DNA from: Pontibacter sp. HSC-36F09
GTDB taxonomy: Bacteria > Bacteroidota > Bacteroidia > Cytophagales > Hymenobacteraceae
Assembly: GCF_024171605.1 (NCBI RefSeq)
Contig: NZ_JALKAA010000001.1
Location: forward strand, 248,001-312,000
Direction of reading: 5' to 3'
Length of the DNA: 64,000 nucleotides
A program made the position numbers and the translations under genes. The notes beneath the pieces were generated by a model that searched no databases, was not told the DNA's origin, and saw nothing but the letters and a program-made list of their open reading frames with translations. Each line of letters opens with the position of its first letter. Positions within the stretch are counted from its first letter, which is position 1. Of the stretch, positions 1-7,396 are shown piece after piece.

Positions 1-222
1 CTTAACCTGAGTGGCATGAAGCGGATCAGTCGCCGTGTGGGCTTGGTTTCGGAGAACTGGCTGGTGCCCAGCGACGGCTACTATGGTTTGATTTCGTATG
101 GCGTCCGGTTTATGGGCGAGCGGCTGACCGTCGACCTGGCTTTTATCAACAACGGCGATATTGCGGAATCTATCGCCATCGGTGTGCCTTATGTGGACTT
201 TGTCATTAAATTTGGCAAATAA
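1..222 (+). CDS. C-terminal end of an unidentified protein (start outside window)
   Basis: The reading frame is open from the first base and ends in TAA at 220-222, so this is the last 73 codons of a longer gene. An ATG at 16 lies inside the frame and is not needed as a start. The tail alternates aromatic, glycine and charged residues (GYYGLISYGVRF, then VDLAF and VDFVIKFGK), which would suit the last strands of an outer-membrane beta-barrel ending in an aromatic-containing strand; that is inference from composition only. It is followed after 17 nt by a MazG-like gene on the same strand. No family is recognised. Confidence 0.55.
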   Translation, partial: LNLSGMKRISRRVGLVSENWLVPSDGYYGLISYGVRFMGERLTVDLAFINNGDIAESIAIGVPYVDFVIKFGK

Positions 223-239
223 CCACAAGCCCTATACCT

Positions 240-566
240 ATGACCATCACTGAAGCCCAAACCATTGTTGACAACTGGATCAAAGAAAACGGTGTCCGCT
301 ACTTCAACGAACTCACCAACATGGCCATCCTCACGGAAGAAGTAGGTGAAGTAGCCCGCATCATGTCCCGGCAATATGGCGAGCAGTCGTTTAAGAAAAG
401 CGATGAGGGCAAGCAACTATCCGACGAGCTGGCTGATGTGCTGTTCGTGCTCATCTGCATTGCCAACCAGACAGGTATAGACCTGACCGAAGCCCTTCGG
501 AAAAACCTGGAAAAGAAAACCTCCCGCGACAGCGAAAGGCATAAGCAGAACGAGAAACTGAAATAA
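240..566 (+). CDS. MazG-like nucleotide pyrophosphohydrolase
   Basis: 108 aa, a single all-alpha MazG-type NTP pyrophosphohydrolase domain. The metal-binding helices are visible: EEVGEVAR near residues 32-39 and DELADVLFVLICIA near residues 62-75, giving the usual ExxE...ExxD arrangement. Members hydrolyse nucleoside triphosphates, often non-canonical ones, to the monophosphate and pyrophosphate in the cytoplasm. The length is typical of the short single-domain Bacteroidota form rather than the two-domain E. coli MazG. It starts 17 nt after the preceding gene and may be cotranscribed with it. The substrate cannot be told from sequence. Confidence 0.85.
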   Translation: MTITEAQTIVDNWIKENGVRYFNELTNMAILTEEVGEVARIMSRQYGEQSFKKSDEGKQLSDELADVLFVLICIANQTGIDLTEALRKNLEKKTSRDSERHKQNEKLK

Positions 567-603
567 GTTTAGGAGTTTGAGAGTTTAGGAGTTTGAGAGT
601 TTA
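567..603. repeat. 16-bp tandem repeat after the MazG-like gene
   Basis: A 16-bp unit (gtttaggagtttgaga) occurs twice in tandem at 567-582 and 583-598 with a five-base start of a third copy. A degenerate copy in inverted orientation lies at about 757-797, across the 3' end of comB. The repeats bracket the terminator hairpin between the two genes. Confidence 0.7.
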
Positions 604-663
604 CTTCTGGAGTTGAAAATTGAAGAGGGCAGGAATTCTACACTTGTACATATTTAAATAAAA

Positions 664-700
664 ACAGCGAGCGCCAGTTTTGGAAACTGGCGCTCGCTGT
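664..700 (-). terminator. Perfect 17-bp hairpin, terminator of comB
   Basis: Arms 664-680 and 684-700 pair without mismatch around a 3-base loop. Read leftward the stem is followed by a T-rich stretch (complement of the A-rich 655-663), so it fits an intrinsic terminator for the leftward comB/gcvT transcript. It may also stop rightward transcription from the MazG-like gene. Confidence 0.8.
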
Positions 701-765
701 GTGATAACGTGGTGTTTCTATTTAGATGGTAGATATAGCCCGAAAAAGGCTTGCCTCTCAACTCT

Positions 766-1497
766 CTAACTCTTAAACTCCCCAACTCCTAAACTCAAAT
801 CGACCAACCTGTCCCCTTTCCAAACAGGGAGCACATGATAGGTGTCGTGCTGGAGGCAGAACTCGATGTCTTTGTGGATTTCAAGGTTTTCGAGGCGGCG
901 CACGTGGGAGGATTGGCGCAGGAAAGCGACCATGTCGCTCTTGGCGGCGTGATACAGGTATAGCGAAGCCAGTGTGGCATCGTTCTCAAACTCAAACTCG
1001 CCCTGCAGACGCTCGGCCAATGCACCGGCAAAAAGCGTGTCTTCCAGGTTAAACTTTCCCTTCCAGCCGGCGCAAACCACCAGCACATCGAGTTGCAGCT
1101 CCCGTAGGTGCTCTGCTACAGCCTCCAGGTTCAGGAACGCCCCTACTACAATCTCGTCGGCGGCCTCCGACAAACGGATAGCGCGGGTGCCGTTGGTGGT
1201 CGTGATGGCCACCGTGCGGCCCTGTACCTGTCCGTTCATGTAAGCGAATGGAGAATTGCCCAGATCAAAGCCTTCAGCCTTGATGCCGTTACGCTCCGCA
1301 GCGGTCAGGCAGCCCTGCCCGGCGTAGGCGCGGCACTCCTCCAACTGCATCACAGGTATAATATCGGTAGCGCCATGCGCAAAAGCCGTTACCATCGTAG
1401 AAGTAGCACGCAGAATATCCACGGCCACCACTGCCTTCCCCTCCAGTTCATACAAGTGCAACAGCTCCGGGCTGTAGCACACATCTATACTTGGCAT
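766..1497 (-). CDS. comB: 2-phosphosulfolactate phosphatase (ComB family)
   Basis: 243 aa, full length for ComB, a Mg2+-dependent phosphatase that converts 2-phosphosulfolactate to sulfolactate. Family signatures visible: VDILRATST near the N-terminus, TTTNGTRA near residue 100 and CAGWKGKFNLEDTLFAGAL near residue 142. In methanogens the enzyme serves coenzyme M synthesis; in a Bacteroidota host that role is not expected, and a sulfonate or sulfonolipid precursor role is only a hypothesis. It lies downstream of gcvT on the same strand and ends at the 664-700 hairpin. The last ten or so codons (to GEFKS) run into a degenerate copy of the 567-603 repeat, so the C-terminus may be lineage-specific. 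Confidence 0.85.
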   Translation of the reverse strand: MPSIDVCYSPELLHLYELEGKAVVAVDILRATSTMVTAFAHGATDIIPVMQLEECRAYAGQGCLTAAERNGIKAEGFDLGNSPFAYMNGQVQGRTVAITTTNGTRAIRLSEAADEIVVGAFLNLEAVAEHLRELQLDVLVVCAGWKGKFNLEDTLFAGALAERLQGEFEFENDATLASLYLYHAAKSDMVAFLRQSSHVRRLENLEIHKDIEFCLQHDTYHVLPVWKGDRLVDLSLGVGEFKS

Positions 1498-1519
1498 ATA
1501 TTCTTGAATTTTAGACTAT

Positions 1520-1605
1520 GTGACAAAAGACAAAGGACTAGAAACAAAATAACAAGGTATAGCCACCTTGGTCCTTTGTCACTTAGTCCTTTATCAAAGT
1601 GTCAA
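1520..1605. repeat. Nested inverted repeats between comB and gcvT
   Basis: GACAAAGGAC at 1529-1538 is mirrored by GTCCTTTGTC at 1571-1580. Inside, CAAGGT at 1553-1558 pairs with ACCTTG at 1565-1570 around a copy of the GGTATA word. Related words (tagtccttt, caaagtgtc) follow to 1603. Leftward from gcvT there is a T-run directly after the stop codon, so part of this may act as a weak terminator. Confidence 0.5.
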
Positions 1606-1611
1606 AAAAAA

Positions 1612-2700
1612 TTACTTCTTTACAAACGGTGGCTTCACGATCTGGCCTTTCATGTCTTTGTTGCGCACGCGTACAAATACTTCAGTGCCCGGCTTGCTAT
1701 ACTCGGTCTGCACGTAGCCCATACCGATGCCTTTGCCCAACGATGGTGACATGGTGCCTGAAGTAACCTCGCCTATCTTTTCGCCTTCAGCATTTACAAT
1801 TTCATAGTGCGCTCTAGGTATAGCTTTCTCCAGCATTTCGAAACCAACCAGCTTGCGCTGCACACCGGCTGCTTTCTGCTCTTTAAGGTTTTCAGAGTTG
1901 GTGAACTCCTTGTCAAACTTGGTGATCCAGCCCAGACCGGCCTCCAGTGGAGAAGTTGTGTCGCTGATGTCGTTGCCGTAGAGGCAGAAGCCCATCTCGA
2001 GGCGCAGCGTATCGCGGGCACCCAGACCGATTGGCTTTATACCTTGCTCCTTGCCAGCTTCCATGATCGCGTTGAATACCTTTTTGGCATCTTCGTTCTT
2101 TACATAAATCTCAAATCCGCCGGAACCGGTATAGCCTGTGGCAGAGAGTATAACATCGGGCACACCGGCAAAATCACCCTTCTCGAAGGTATAGTAAGCC
2201 ATGCTGCCCAGATCTACAGAAGTAAGCGAAGAAAGCGCCTCTACTGTTTTCGGCCCCTGCACGGCAAACAGCGACATCTCATCCGAAATATTCTGAAGCT
2301 CCGCACCCTTGGTGTTGAATTTATTCACCCAAGCCCAGTCTTTGTCGATGTTAGAGGCGTTCACCACCAGCATGTACTCGTTTTCGGCCAGGCAGTATAC
2401 CAGCAGGTCGTCTACAATACCACCGTCTTCGTTCGGGAAGCAGGAGTACTGAATCTTGCCTGGCGTTAGCTTAGAGGCGTCGTTTGTGGTGATGCGCTGG
2501 ATCAGGTCAAGTGCCTCATGGCCTTTCACCATAAACTCACCCATGTGCGACACATCGAATATACCTACCGCGTTGCGCACTGTGTTGTGCTCCTCCAGAT
2601 CAGATGAGTAGCGCACCGGCATGTTGTATCCTGCAAAAGGCACCATCTTCGCTCCCAGCGACTCGTGCACATCATTCAAAGCTATTTTCTTGAGTTCCAT
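1612..2700 (-). CDS. gcvT: Glycine cleavage system T protein (aminomethyltransferase)
   Basis: 362 aa, the usual length for GcvT. It takes the aminomethyl group from lipoylated H protein and, with tetrahydrofolate, yields methylene-THF and ammonia. Typical features: the N-terminal [17 protein letters not shown], the [10 protein letters not shown] segment containing the conserved Asp near residue 98, the folate-fold [13 protein letters not shown] region near residue 190 and [10 protein letters not shown] near residue 230. The gcvH and gcvP genes are not in the window, so the cleavage system is dispersed. The start is the first ATG of a frame that matches the family N-terminus; comB follows 114 nt downstream. 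Confidence 0.95.
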   Translation of the reverse strand: MELKKIALNDVHESLGAKMVPFAGYNMPVRYSSDLEEHNTVRNAVGIFDVSHMGEFMVKGHEALDLIQRITTNDASKLTPGKIQYSCFPNEDGGIVDDLLVYCLAENEYMLVVNASNIDKDWAWVNKFNTKGAELQNISDEMSLFAVQGPKTVEALSSLTSVDLGSMAYYTFEKGDFAGVPDVILSATGYTGSGGFEIYVKNEDAKKVFNAIMEAGKEQGIKPIGLGARDTLRLEMGFCLYGNDISDTTSPLEAGLGWITKFDKEFTNSENLKEQKAAGVQRKLVGFEMLEKAIPRAHYEIVNAEGEKIGEVTSGTMSPSLGKGIGMGYVQTEYSKPGTEVFVRVRNKDMKGQIVKPPFVKK

Positions 2701-3101
2701 ATCAGATTTGATTGCTAATAAAGTAGATGCCCAAAATTAAGTAAATAAAACCGCTTCCGAAATTTTATGCGGGAACAAGATTAGCATAGCTTAAACGCTA
2801 TTTTTCAGGGAAACTTCCTATCCCGTCGTCCCGCAAGCAATTATCCACACCCTTTTGTGTATAACCTTGCAAAAGCCGGTGCGTACATGCACCCGACACT
2901 TTTTTAGCCAAAAGGAATGCCATTACTTCTCGACACCGTTCAGCACACAGGGCAAGTGTGCCTGCCTCTTATTTGCCCAAGTCGTTATCCGTCACACCTT
3001 TTGCCGGGCATATTGGTTTGCTTAGCGCCATTTTTACTAACTTAGCAGCATTTCGTCTGCCTTATCTAAAGCTCAGTCTGGCGTTCATCAGATAATATTC
3101 C
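2701..3101. other. Intergenic region between gcvT and the histidine kinase
   Basis: About 400 bp separating divergent genes. It holds a perfect DnaA-box-like word TTATCCACA at 2841-2849 and a candidate promoter for the kinase at 3017-3045. I see no ORF, RNA gene or hairpin of note. Confidence 0.5.
3017..3045 (+). promoter_or_regulatory. Candidate Bacteroidota-type promoter of the CHASE3 kinase
   Basis: TTTG at 3017-3020 and TAACTTAG at 3038-3045, spaced by 17 bp, approximate the Bacteroidota sigma-A consensus (TTTG, then TAnnTTTG). One base differs in the -7 element. The distance to the ATG at 3102 is reasonable. Confidence 0.4.
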
Positions 3102-4571
3102 ATGAAGCTATCAACCAAGGTGTTTATCGGGTTCGTCCTGATATCGCTACTTTTCACCATTGTAGCCATCGTAAACTACAGATTGTCGGATGACGTGATC
3201 GAGAACATGCGCTGGGTAACGCGCTCTCAGATCGTGGTCCGCAACTCCGCCTCCCTGCAGCGTAACATCATCGACATGGAATCAGGCTTGCGTGGCTACC
3301 TGCTCAACGGAAACGAAGTATTCCTGGAGCCTTACCACGAGGCTAAAGGTATTCTCTCCAGGCTGCGAAAAGATGTAAGAGATTATACCGCTTCTGAGAA
3401 CCAGCAACACAGGCTCTCAAAAATCATCAGCACGCATGACAACTGGATATCGGTATATGCGGAGCCGCTCATCCAGATGAAGAGGGGCGACACGCTCGAG
3501 TACTCATCCCGGGCATTCGACATGAAGCTCGATACGCTCGTGCTGGGCGAAAAAGTACTCATGGACAGCATCCGGAGTGATTTCCGTGTGTTTAACTCTC
3601 ATGAGTATACCTTACGGGGAGAAAGAAATGACCGTCTGAACACCAGTATCAATACTACAAAGCAAGTGTCCATCGTTCTTACCGTACTGTCGGTACTGCT
3701 GGGTATGGGATGGGCTTTATACATCACCCGCATCATCTCCAACCGTATCATGCAGATGGTGACGCTGGCCAAAAAGATTTCGAAGGGAGAATACCAGACC
3801 CAGATTGTGGACACCTCCAATGACGAACTCAGCCAGCTGTCGTCTTCCCTGAACAAGATGTCGGCCACGATTGACGAGACATTCTCGGAACTGGACCGCA
3901 AGAACAAGGAACTGGATCAGTTCGCCTATGTGGTATCGCATGACTTGAAGGCGCCTCTGAGAGGTATAGAAGTGGCATCGCGTTGGGTAGAGGAAGACAT
4001 GGGGCAGAACCTGCCTGACAATATAAAGGAGTATCTGGTGATGATGCGTGTGCGGGTACACCGCATGGAAAACCTGATCAATGGCATTCTGGCCTTTGCC
4101 CGCGTGGACCGCAACAGTTATGCGCAGGAGATGGTGGACGTGCAGCAATTACTGGCCGAGGTAACGGACATGACCTCACCGCCGAGGAGTTTTACCGTTG
4201 AAATTGGATCTGGTATGCCGCACATTTACACACAGCGGGTGCATTTGCATCAGGTTTTCCTCAACTTGATTTCAAATGCCATCAAATACCACCACCGTGA
4301 AGACGGGCGTGTCGACGTCACCTGCCAGGAGTCAGAGAACTTCTATACCTTCTCGGTGTCAGACGACGGGCCAGGTATAGAGCCGCAGTACCACGAGCGC
4401 ATATTCGTGATTTTCCAGACCCTGCAGGAGCGCGATGCAGTAGAAAGTACAGGTGTAGGTCTGGCTATCGTGAAAAAGATCGTAGAGCACCACGGGGGCA
4501 ACATTTGGGTGGCCTCCAGCCCCGGCCAAGGGGCAACATTCAGTTTTACCTGGCCTAAAAATCAGGCATAA
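3102..4571 (+). CDS. CHASE3-domain sensor histidine kinase
   Basis: 489 aa inner-membrane kinase. A first membrane helix at residues 5-27 leads into a CHASE3 sensor domain (about 35-180, with DMESGLRGYLLNG), a second helix at about 195-212, a HAMP linker (about 213-265), and a DHp helix carrying VVSHDLKAPLRGIE, the phytochrome-type H-box with His near 281. The ATPase domain has an N-box (NLISNAIKYH), G1 (DDGPGIEP) and G2 (STGVGLAIVKKI). The ligand is unknown. A receiver-only regulator begins 46 nt downstream; the phytochrome-style H-box with a Rcp1-like receiver is a known pairing. Confidence 0.92.
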   Translation: MKLSTKVFIGFVLISLLFTIVAIVNYRLSDDVIENMRWVTRSQIVVRNSASLQRNIIDMESGLRGYLLNGNEVFLEPYHEAKGILSRLRKDVRDYTASENQQHRLSKIISTHDNWISVYAEPLIQMKRGDTLEYSSRAFDMKLDTLVLGEKVLMDSIRSDFRVFNSHEYTLRGERNDRLNTSINTTKQVSIVLTVLSVLLGMGWALYITRIISNRIMQMVTLAKKISKGEYQTQIVDTSNDELSQLSSSLNKMSATIDETFSELDRKNKELDQFAYVVSHDLKAPLRGIEVASRWVEEDMGQNLPDNIKEYLVMMRVRVHRMENLINGILAFARVDRNSYAQEMVDVQQLLAEVTDMTSPPRSFTVEIGSGMPHIYTQRVHLHQVFLNLISNAIKYHHREDGRVDVTCQESENFYTFSVSDDGPGIEPQYHERIFVIFQTLQERDAVESTGVGLAIVKKIVEHHGGNIWVASSPGQGATFSFTWPKNQA

Positions 4572-4617
4572 TTGAAATAATTATATTAGCTTTGATCATT
4601 GAATTTCCAAAAGTGCT

Positions 4618-5052
4618 ATGATAAATAAAGACGTTAATATCCTTTTAGTAGAAGATGACTACCTGGATATTATGAATGTAGAACGCGAACTTAAGAAAAT
4701 AGGCATTACACACCCGACCCATGTAGCCCGCAATGGCCGTGAGGCGCTAGATATGCTGCGCGGGACTGGTGTGCCCAAAATATCCCCTGCCCCTAGTGTC
4801 ATCTTGCTCGATATCAACATGCCACGCATGAACGGGCTGGAATTCCTGGCCGAGCTGCGCCATGAGCCGGAGTTCAGTCACATCCCGGTTTTCATTATGA
4901 CTACCTCAAACGAAGAGACGGATCGTATGGCTGCCCAAAAGCTGAATGTGGCAGGCTACATCGTCAAGCCGATGAGCTTCGACAATTTCGAGACCAGCCA
5001 GTCCTCCCTCGACAACTTCACCCTGTTCCTGGACCTTATAAAGCTTAAATAA
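4618..5052 (+). CDS. Single-domain response regulator (Rcp1-like)
   Basis: 144 aa receiver with no output domain. Acidic pocket LVEDD at residues 10-14, phospho-acceptor Asp in ILLDINMPRMNG, conserved Thr-Ser in MTTS and Lys in VKPMSF. The longer beta3-alpha3 region fits the Rcp1 subgroup that partners phytochrome-type kinases. It is 46 nt downstream of the CHASE3 kinase on the same strand, so it is probably its phosphorylation target. With no DNA-binding domain it must act by protein contact or phosphotransfer. The stop codon is 3 nt from the convergent RNase HII stop. Confidence 0.92.
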   Translation: MINKDVNILLVEDDYLDIMNVERELKKIGITHPTHVARNGREALDMLRGTGVPKISPAPSVILLDINMPRMNGLEFLAELRHEPEFSHIPVFIMTTSNEETDRMAAQKLNVAGYIVKPMSFDNFETSQSSLDNFTLFLDLIKLK

Positions 5053-5055
5053 GCC

Positions 5056-5673
5056 TTAAAGCTCTTTATCGGGGAACAACAGCAATTGCTCTTCTGACAG
5101 CAACCTGAAAGACAGACGGTGATGTTGCGTAGTTCCAAACTGCGCAATGCCATTGCGGTGCTCTTTGGTGGGGTATCCCGCGTTTCGCTCCCAGCCATAC
5201 GCGCTGTGTTCTTTTGCAAGCGCACACATCAGCTCGTCGCGGTGCGTTTTGGCCAGTATCGAGGCCGCCGCAATAGACAGGTATTTCCCATCCCCCTTTA
5301 CAATACAGGTATGGCGCAGGCCTTCGTATACCTTAAATCTGTTCCCGTCCACCACAAGGTACTCTGGTTCCAGCCCCAGCCCCTGTATAGCCCGATGCAT
5401 CGCCAGGTAAGTTGCCTGCAGGATGTTGATCTGGTCAATTTCAATGGGACTAGCCTCTCCAATGGCCCAAGCGATCGCATCACGCACTATATCCACACGT
5501 AGCTGCAGCCGCTGCTTGTGGCTCAGTTGCTTTGAGTCGTTCAGCAGGGTGTGACTATAGTCTGGCGGCAGTATAACAGCCGCGGCCACCACAGGGCCCG
5601 CCAGGCAGCCGCGGCCAGCCTCGTCTATACCTGCCTCAAAGGTATAGCCACTGTAGTTAGGAAGAAGAGCCAT
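5056..5673 (-). CDS. rnhB: Ribonuclease HII
   Basis: 205 aa, typical for RNase HII, which cuts RNA in RNA-DNA hybrids and single ribonucleotides in DNA. The N-terminal [19 protein letters not shown] carries the catalytic Asp-Glu pair near residues 17-18; [10 protein letters not shown], a further Asp in VDGN, and Asp in KTHRDELM complete the active site. Two copies of the GGTATA word lie in the first 20 codons, one encoding the Gly-Ile of the catalytic motif. It converges on the response regulator with a 3-nt gap; upstream lies the terminator of the SusD gene. Confidence 0.96.
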   Translation of the reverse strand: MALLPNYSGYTFEAGIDEAGRGCLAGPVVAAAVILPPDYSHTLLNDSKQLSHKQRLQLRVDIVRDAIAWAIGEASPIEIDQINILQATYLAMHRAIQGLGLEPEYLVVDGNRFKVYEGLRHTCIVKGDGKYLSIAAASILAKTHRDELMCALAKEHSAYGWERNAGYPTKEHRNGIAQFGTTQHHRLSFRLLSEEQLLLFPDKEL

Positions 5674-5708
5674 GGTGTATAGAGATAATTGTGGTGCAAA
5701 ATTAAAAT

Positions 5709-5744
5709 AAAAAGCCCTGTCAACTTACGCTGACAGGGCTTTTT
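5709..5744 (-). terminator. Terminator of the first SusCD operon
   Basis: Arms 5709-5722 and 5731-5744 form a perfect 14-bp stem around an 8-base loop. A-rich on one side and T-rich on the other, it can work in both directions; it sits 22 nt past the stop of the leftward SusD gene. Confidence 0.85.
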
Positions 5745-5766
5745 AAATTTAGACTAGCCGGTAGGC

Positions 5767-7374
5767 TTAGTATCCAGGGTTCTGCTGATCAGCTAACACA
5801 GGGTTAGTAGTAGTCTCAGAGGTTGGTATTGGCCACAAGAAGCGGTCGTCCGCATAAGGTATAGCAGGGATGCTCTTGAACAAATCAGGTCTTAGTTCAT
5901 TGCTAGCTGCTTTCCAGTCTTCTGTAGTTACAGCGCCGTAAGCTACTTTAGCAGGTACACCTGTTACACCGAACTCACCCTCCTTCGCAGTTCTGTGAAT
6001 ATCCTTCCAGCGTAGACCTTCCGCCAAGAACTCAATTCTGCGCTCATTCATAATGGCCTGAAGCAGATCATTGGCGTTGCTGATATTCAGATAAGCAGCG
6101 GATGCACCACCTGTCACGTACGTCTCAGACGTTGCTCTGCCTCTTACGCTATTCAAAAGTGCCAGAGCCTTGTCAGTAACTCCTTCTGTCCGCGCAATTG
6201 CTTCTGACAGATTCAAGAGTACTTCTGCATACCGGATAATAGGCGTGTTATCGGACCAGCCAGATAAGTCCCTATACTTAGTTGTATACTTCTCGCCATC
6301 ATAGAAGTCACCAGCCAGCGTAGTTCTTCTTAGGTCTTCTACAGGCCAGAAAGGCTTGTTCCAGATAACAGGGCTAATGGCAACTAGTCCACGATTTGCT
6401 CCAGAGTACATTACAGGCAAAGCAGCGTTTGTACCTGGGTTGTCATCTGTGGAGTTCAGGATAGAGAATATGGATTCAGTGTTTCCTTTGTTACCCGCAA
6501 ATGGACCTTCCGGTGCCGCCGTCAGCGCAAAACCGCCGATTGGGCTAGTGAATGGACCGGAGCCTGAAACAATCTTTTCTGCTTCTGTTTTTACACCATT
6601 CCAGTCTCTCATGTGCAGTTTCACCCTTGTCTTAAGAGCAATAGCCGCACCTTTTGAGGCTCTGGTGAGTTGTGAAACAGTTATGTTCTGCTCAGCGAAG
6701 TCAAGATCTTCTAACAGCATGGCATAGCTTTCTTTCACGGTGTTTCTTCCCTGAGCTTTGGCTTCGTCCACACTTGCCGGGTCGTTGATAGCCATTCTGC
6801 GGTAAGGCACACCTAAATGAGAAGCATCTCCTGTCTCGTTATAAGGTCTTGCAAAGTTCACCAGCAGTTCGTGGTGTGCCAGTGCACGCAGGAATCTTGA
6901 CTCTCCTTCATAAGAATTCGCCTGTTCCTGTGTGATTACGCCTGCTTCAGCAGCCGTCTTCACGCCATCTATCATTATGTTGGCTTTATTAATAAGGCCG
7001 TATAATGATTCCCACATAGCCACATTGTTAAGTGTGGTGGTTGCGTTGAAGGTACCCTCATATGTAAAGGCATAGAAAGCAGCAACGTTCAGCATATCCT
7101 CACCTCGCATGTCTCCCTGGGCAGTGGATGCGGCTCCAAATGGATACCCGCGTTGGCCACCTGGATAGAAACCTGTCTGTGCAGCATCATACACACCCAG
7201 CATAGCAAGCTGAATTCTCTCAGGGTCTTGGAATGCGCTTTCTTCTGTAATTCGGTCTTTTGGAAGCAATTCTATTGTTTCCTTTTCGCAGGAGGTCATC
7301 ATAACTGCCAGCGCAAGTGCAGGAGCCATTAATGCCAGCCTCAATCTATTTTTAAGAAAATTTTTATTTTCCAT
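5767..7374 (-). CDS. SusD/RagB-family nutrient-binding outer-membrane lipoprotein
   Basis: 535 aa. Signal peptide with lipobox (MMTSC, Cys near residue 29), then the conserved N-terminal segment (ITEESAFQDPERIQLAMLGVYDAAQTG), a TPR-like helical body and the C-terminal SusD region with the usual RRIEFLAEGLRWKDIHR and a GY ending. SusD proteins cap the SusC channel and bind the glycan or peptide ligand at the cell surface. It follows the SusC gene by 22 nt on the same strand, as in almost all such pairs. No glycoside hydrolase or sensor is adjacent, so the substrate cannot be inferred. Confidence 0.95.
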   Translation of the reverse strand: MENKNFLKNRLRLALMAPALALAVMMTSCEKETIELLPKDRITEESAFQDPERIQLAMLGVYDAAQTGFYPGGQRGYPFGAASTAQGDMRGEDMLNVAAFYAFTYEGTFNATTTLNNVAMWESLYGLINKANIMIDGVKTAAEAGVITQEQANSYEGESRFLRALAHHELLVNFARPYNETGDASHLGVPYRRMAINDPASVDEAKAQGRNTVKESYAMLLEDLDFAEQNITVSQLTRASKGAAIALKTRVKLHMRDWNGVKTEAEKIVSGSGPFTSPIGGFALTAAPEGPFAGNKGNTESIFSILNSTDDNPGTNAALPVMYSGANRGLVAISPVIWNKPFWPVEDLRRTTLAGDFYDGEKYTTKYRDLSGWSDNTPIIRYAEVLLNLSEAIARTEGVTDKALALLNSVRGRATSETYVTGGASAAYLNISNANDLLQAIMNERRIEFLAEGLRWKDIHRTAKEGEFGVTGVPAKVAYGAVTTEDWKAASNELRPDLFKSIPAIPYADDRFLWPIPTSETTTNPVLADQQNPGY

Positions 7375-7396
7375 TGTATCAATAATTTAATATTAA

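Noticed and set aside
974..1749. Long rightward frames opposite comB and gcvT
   Set aside because: They are shadows of conserved leftward genes; composition is typical of antisense frames and no motifs are present.
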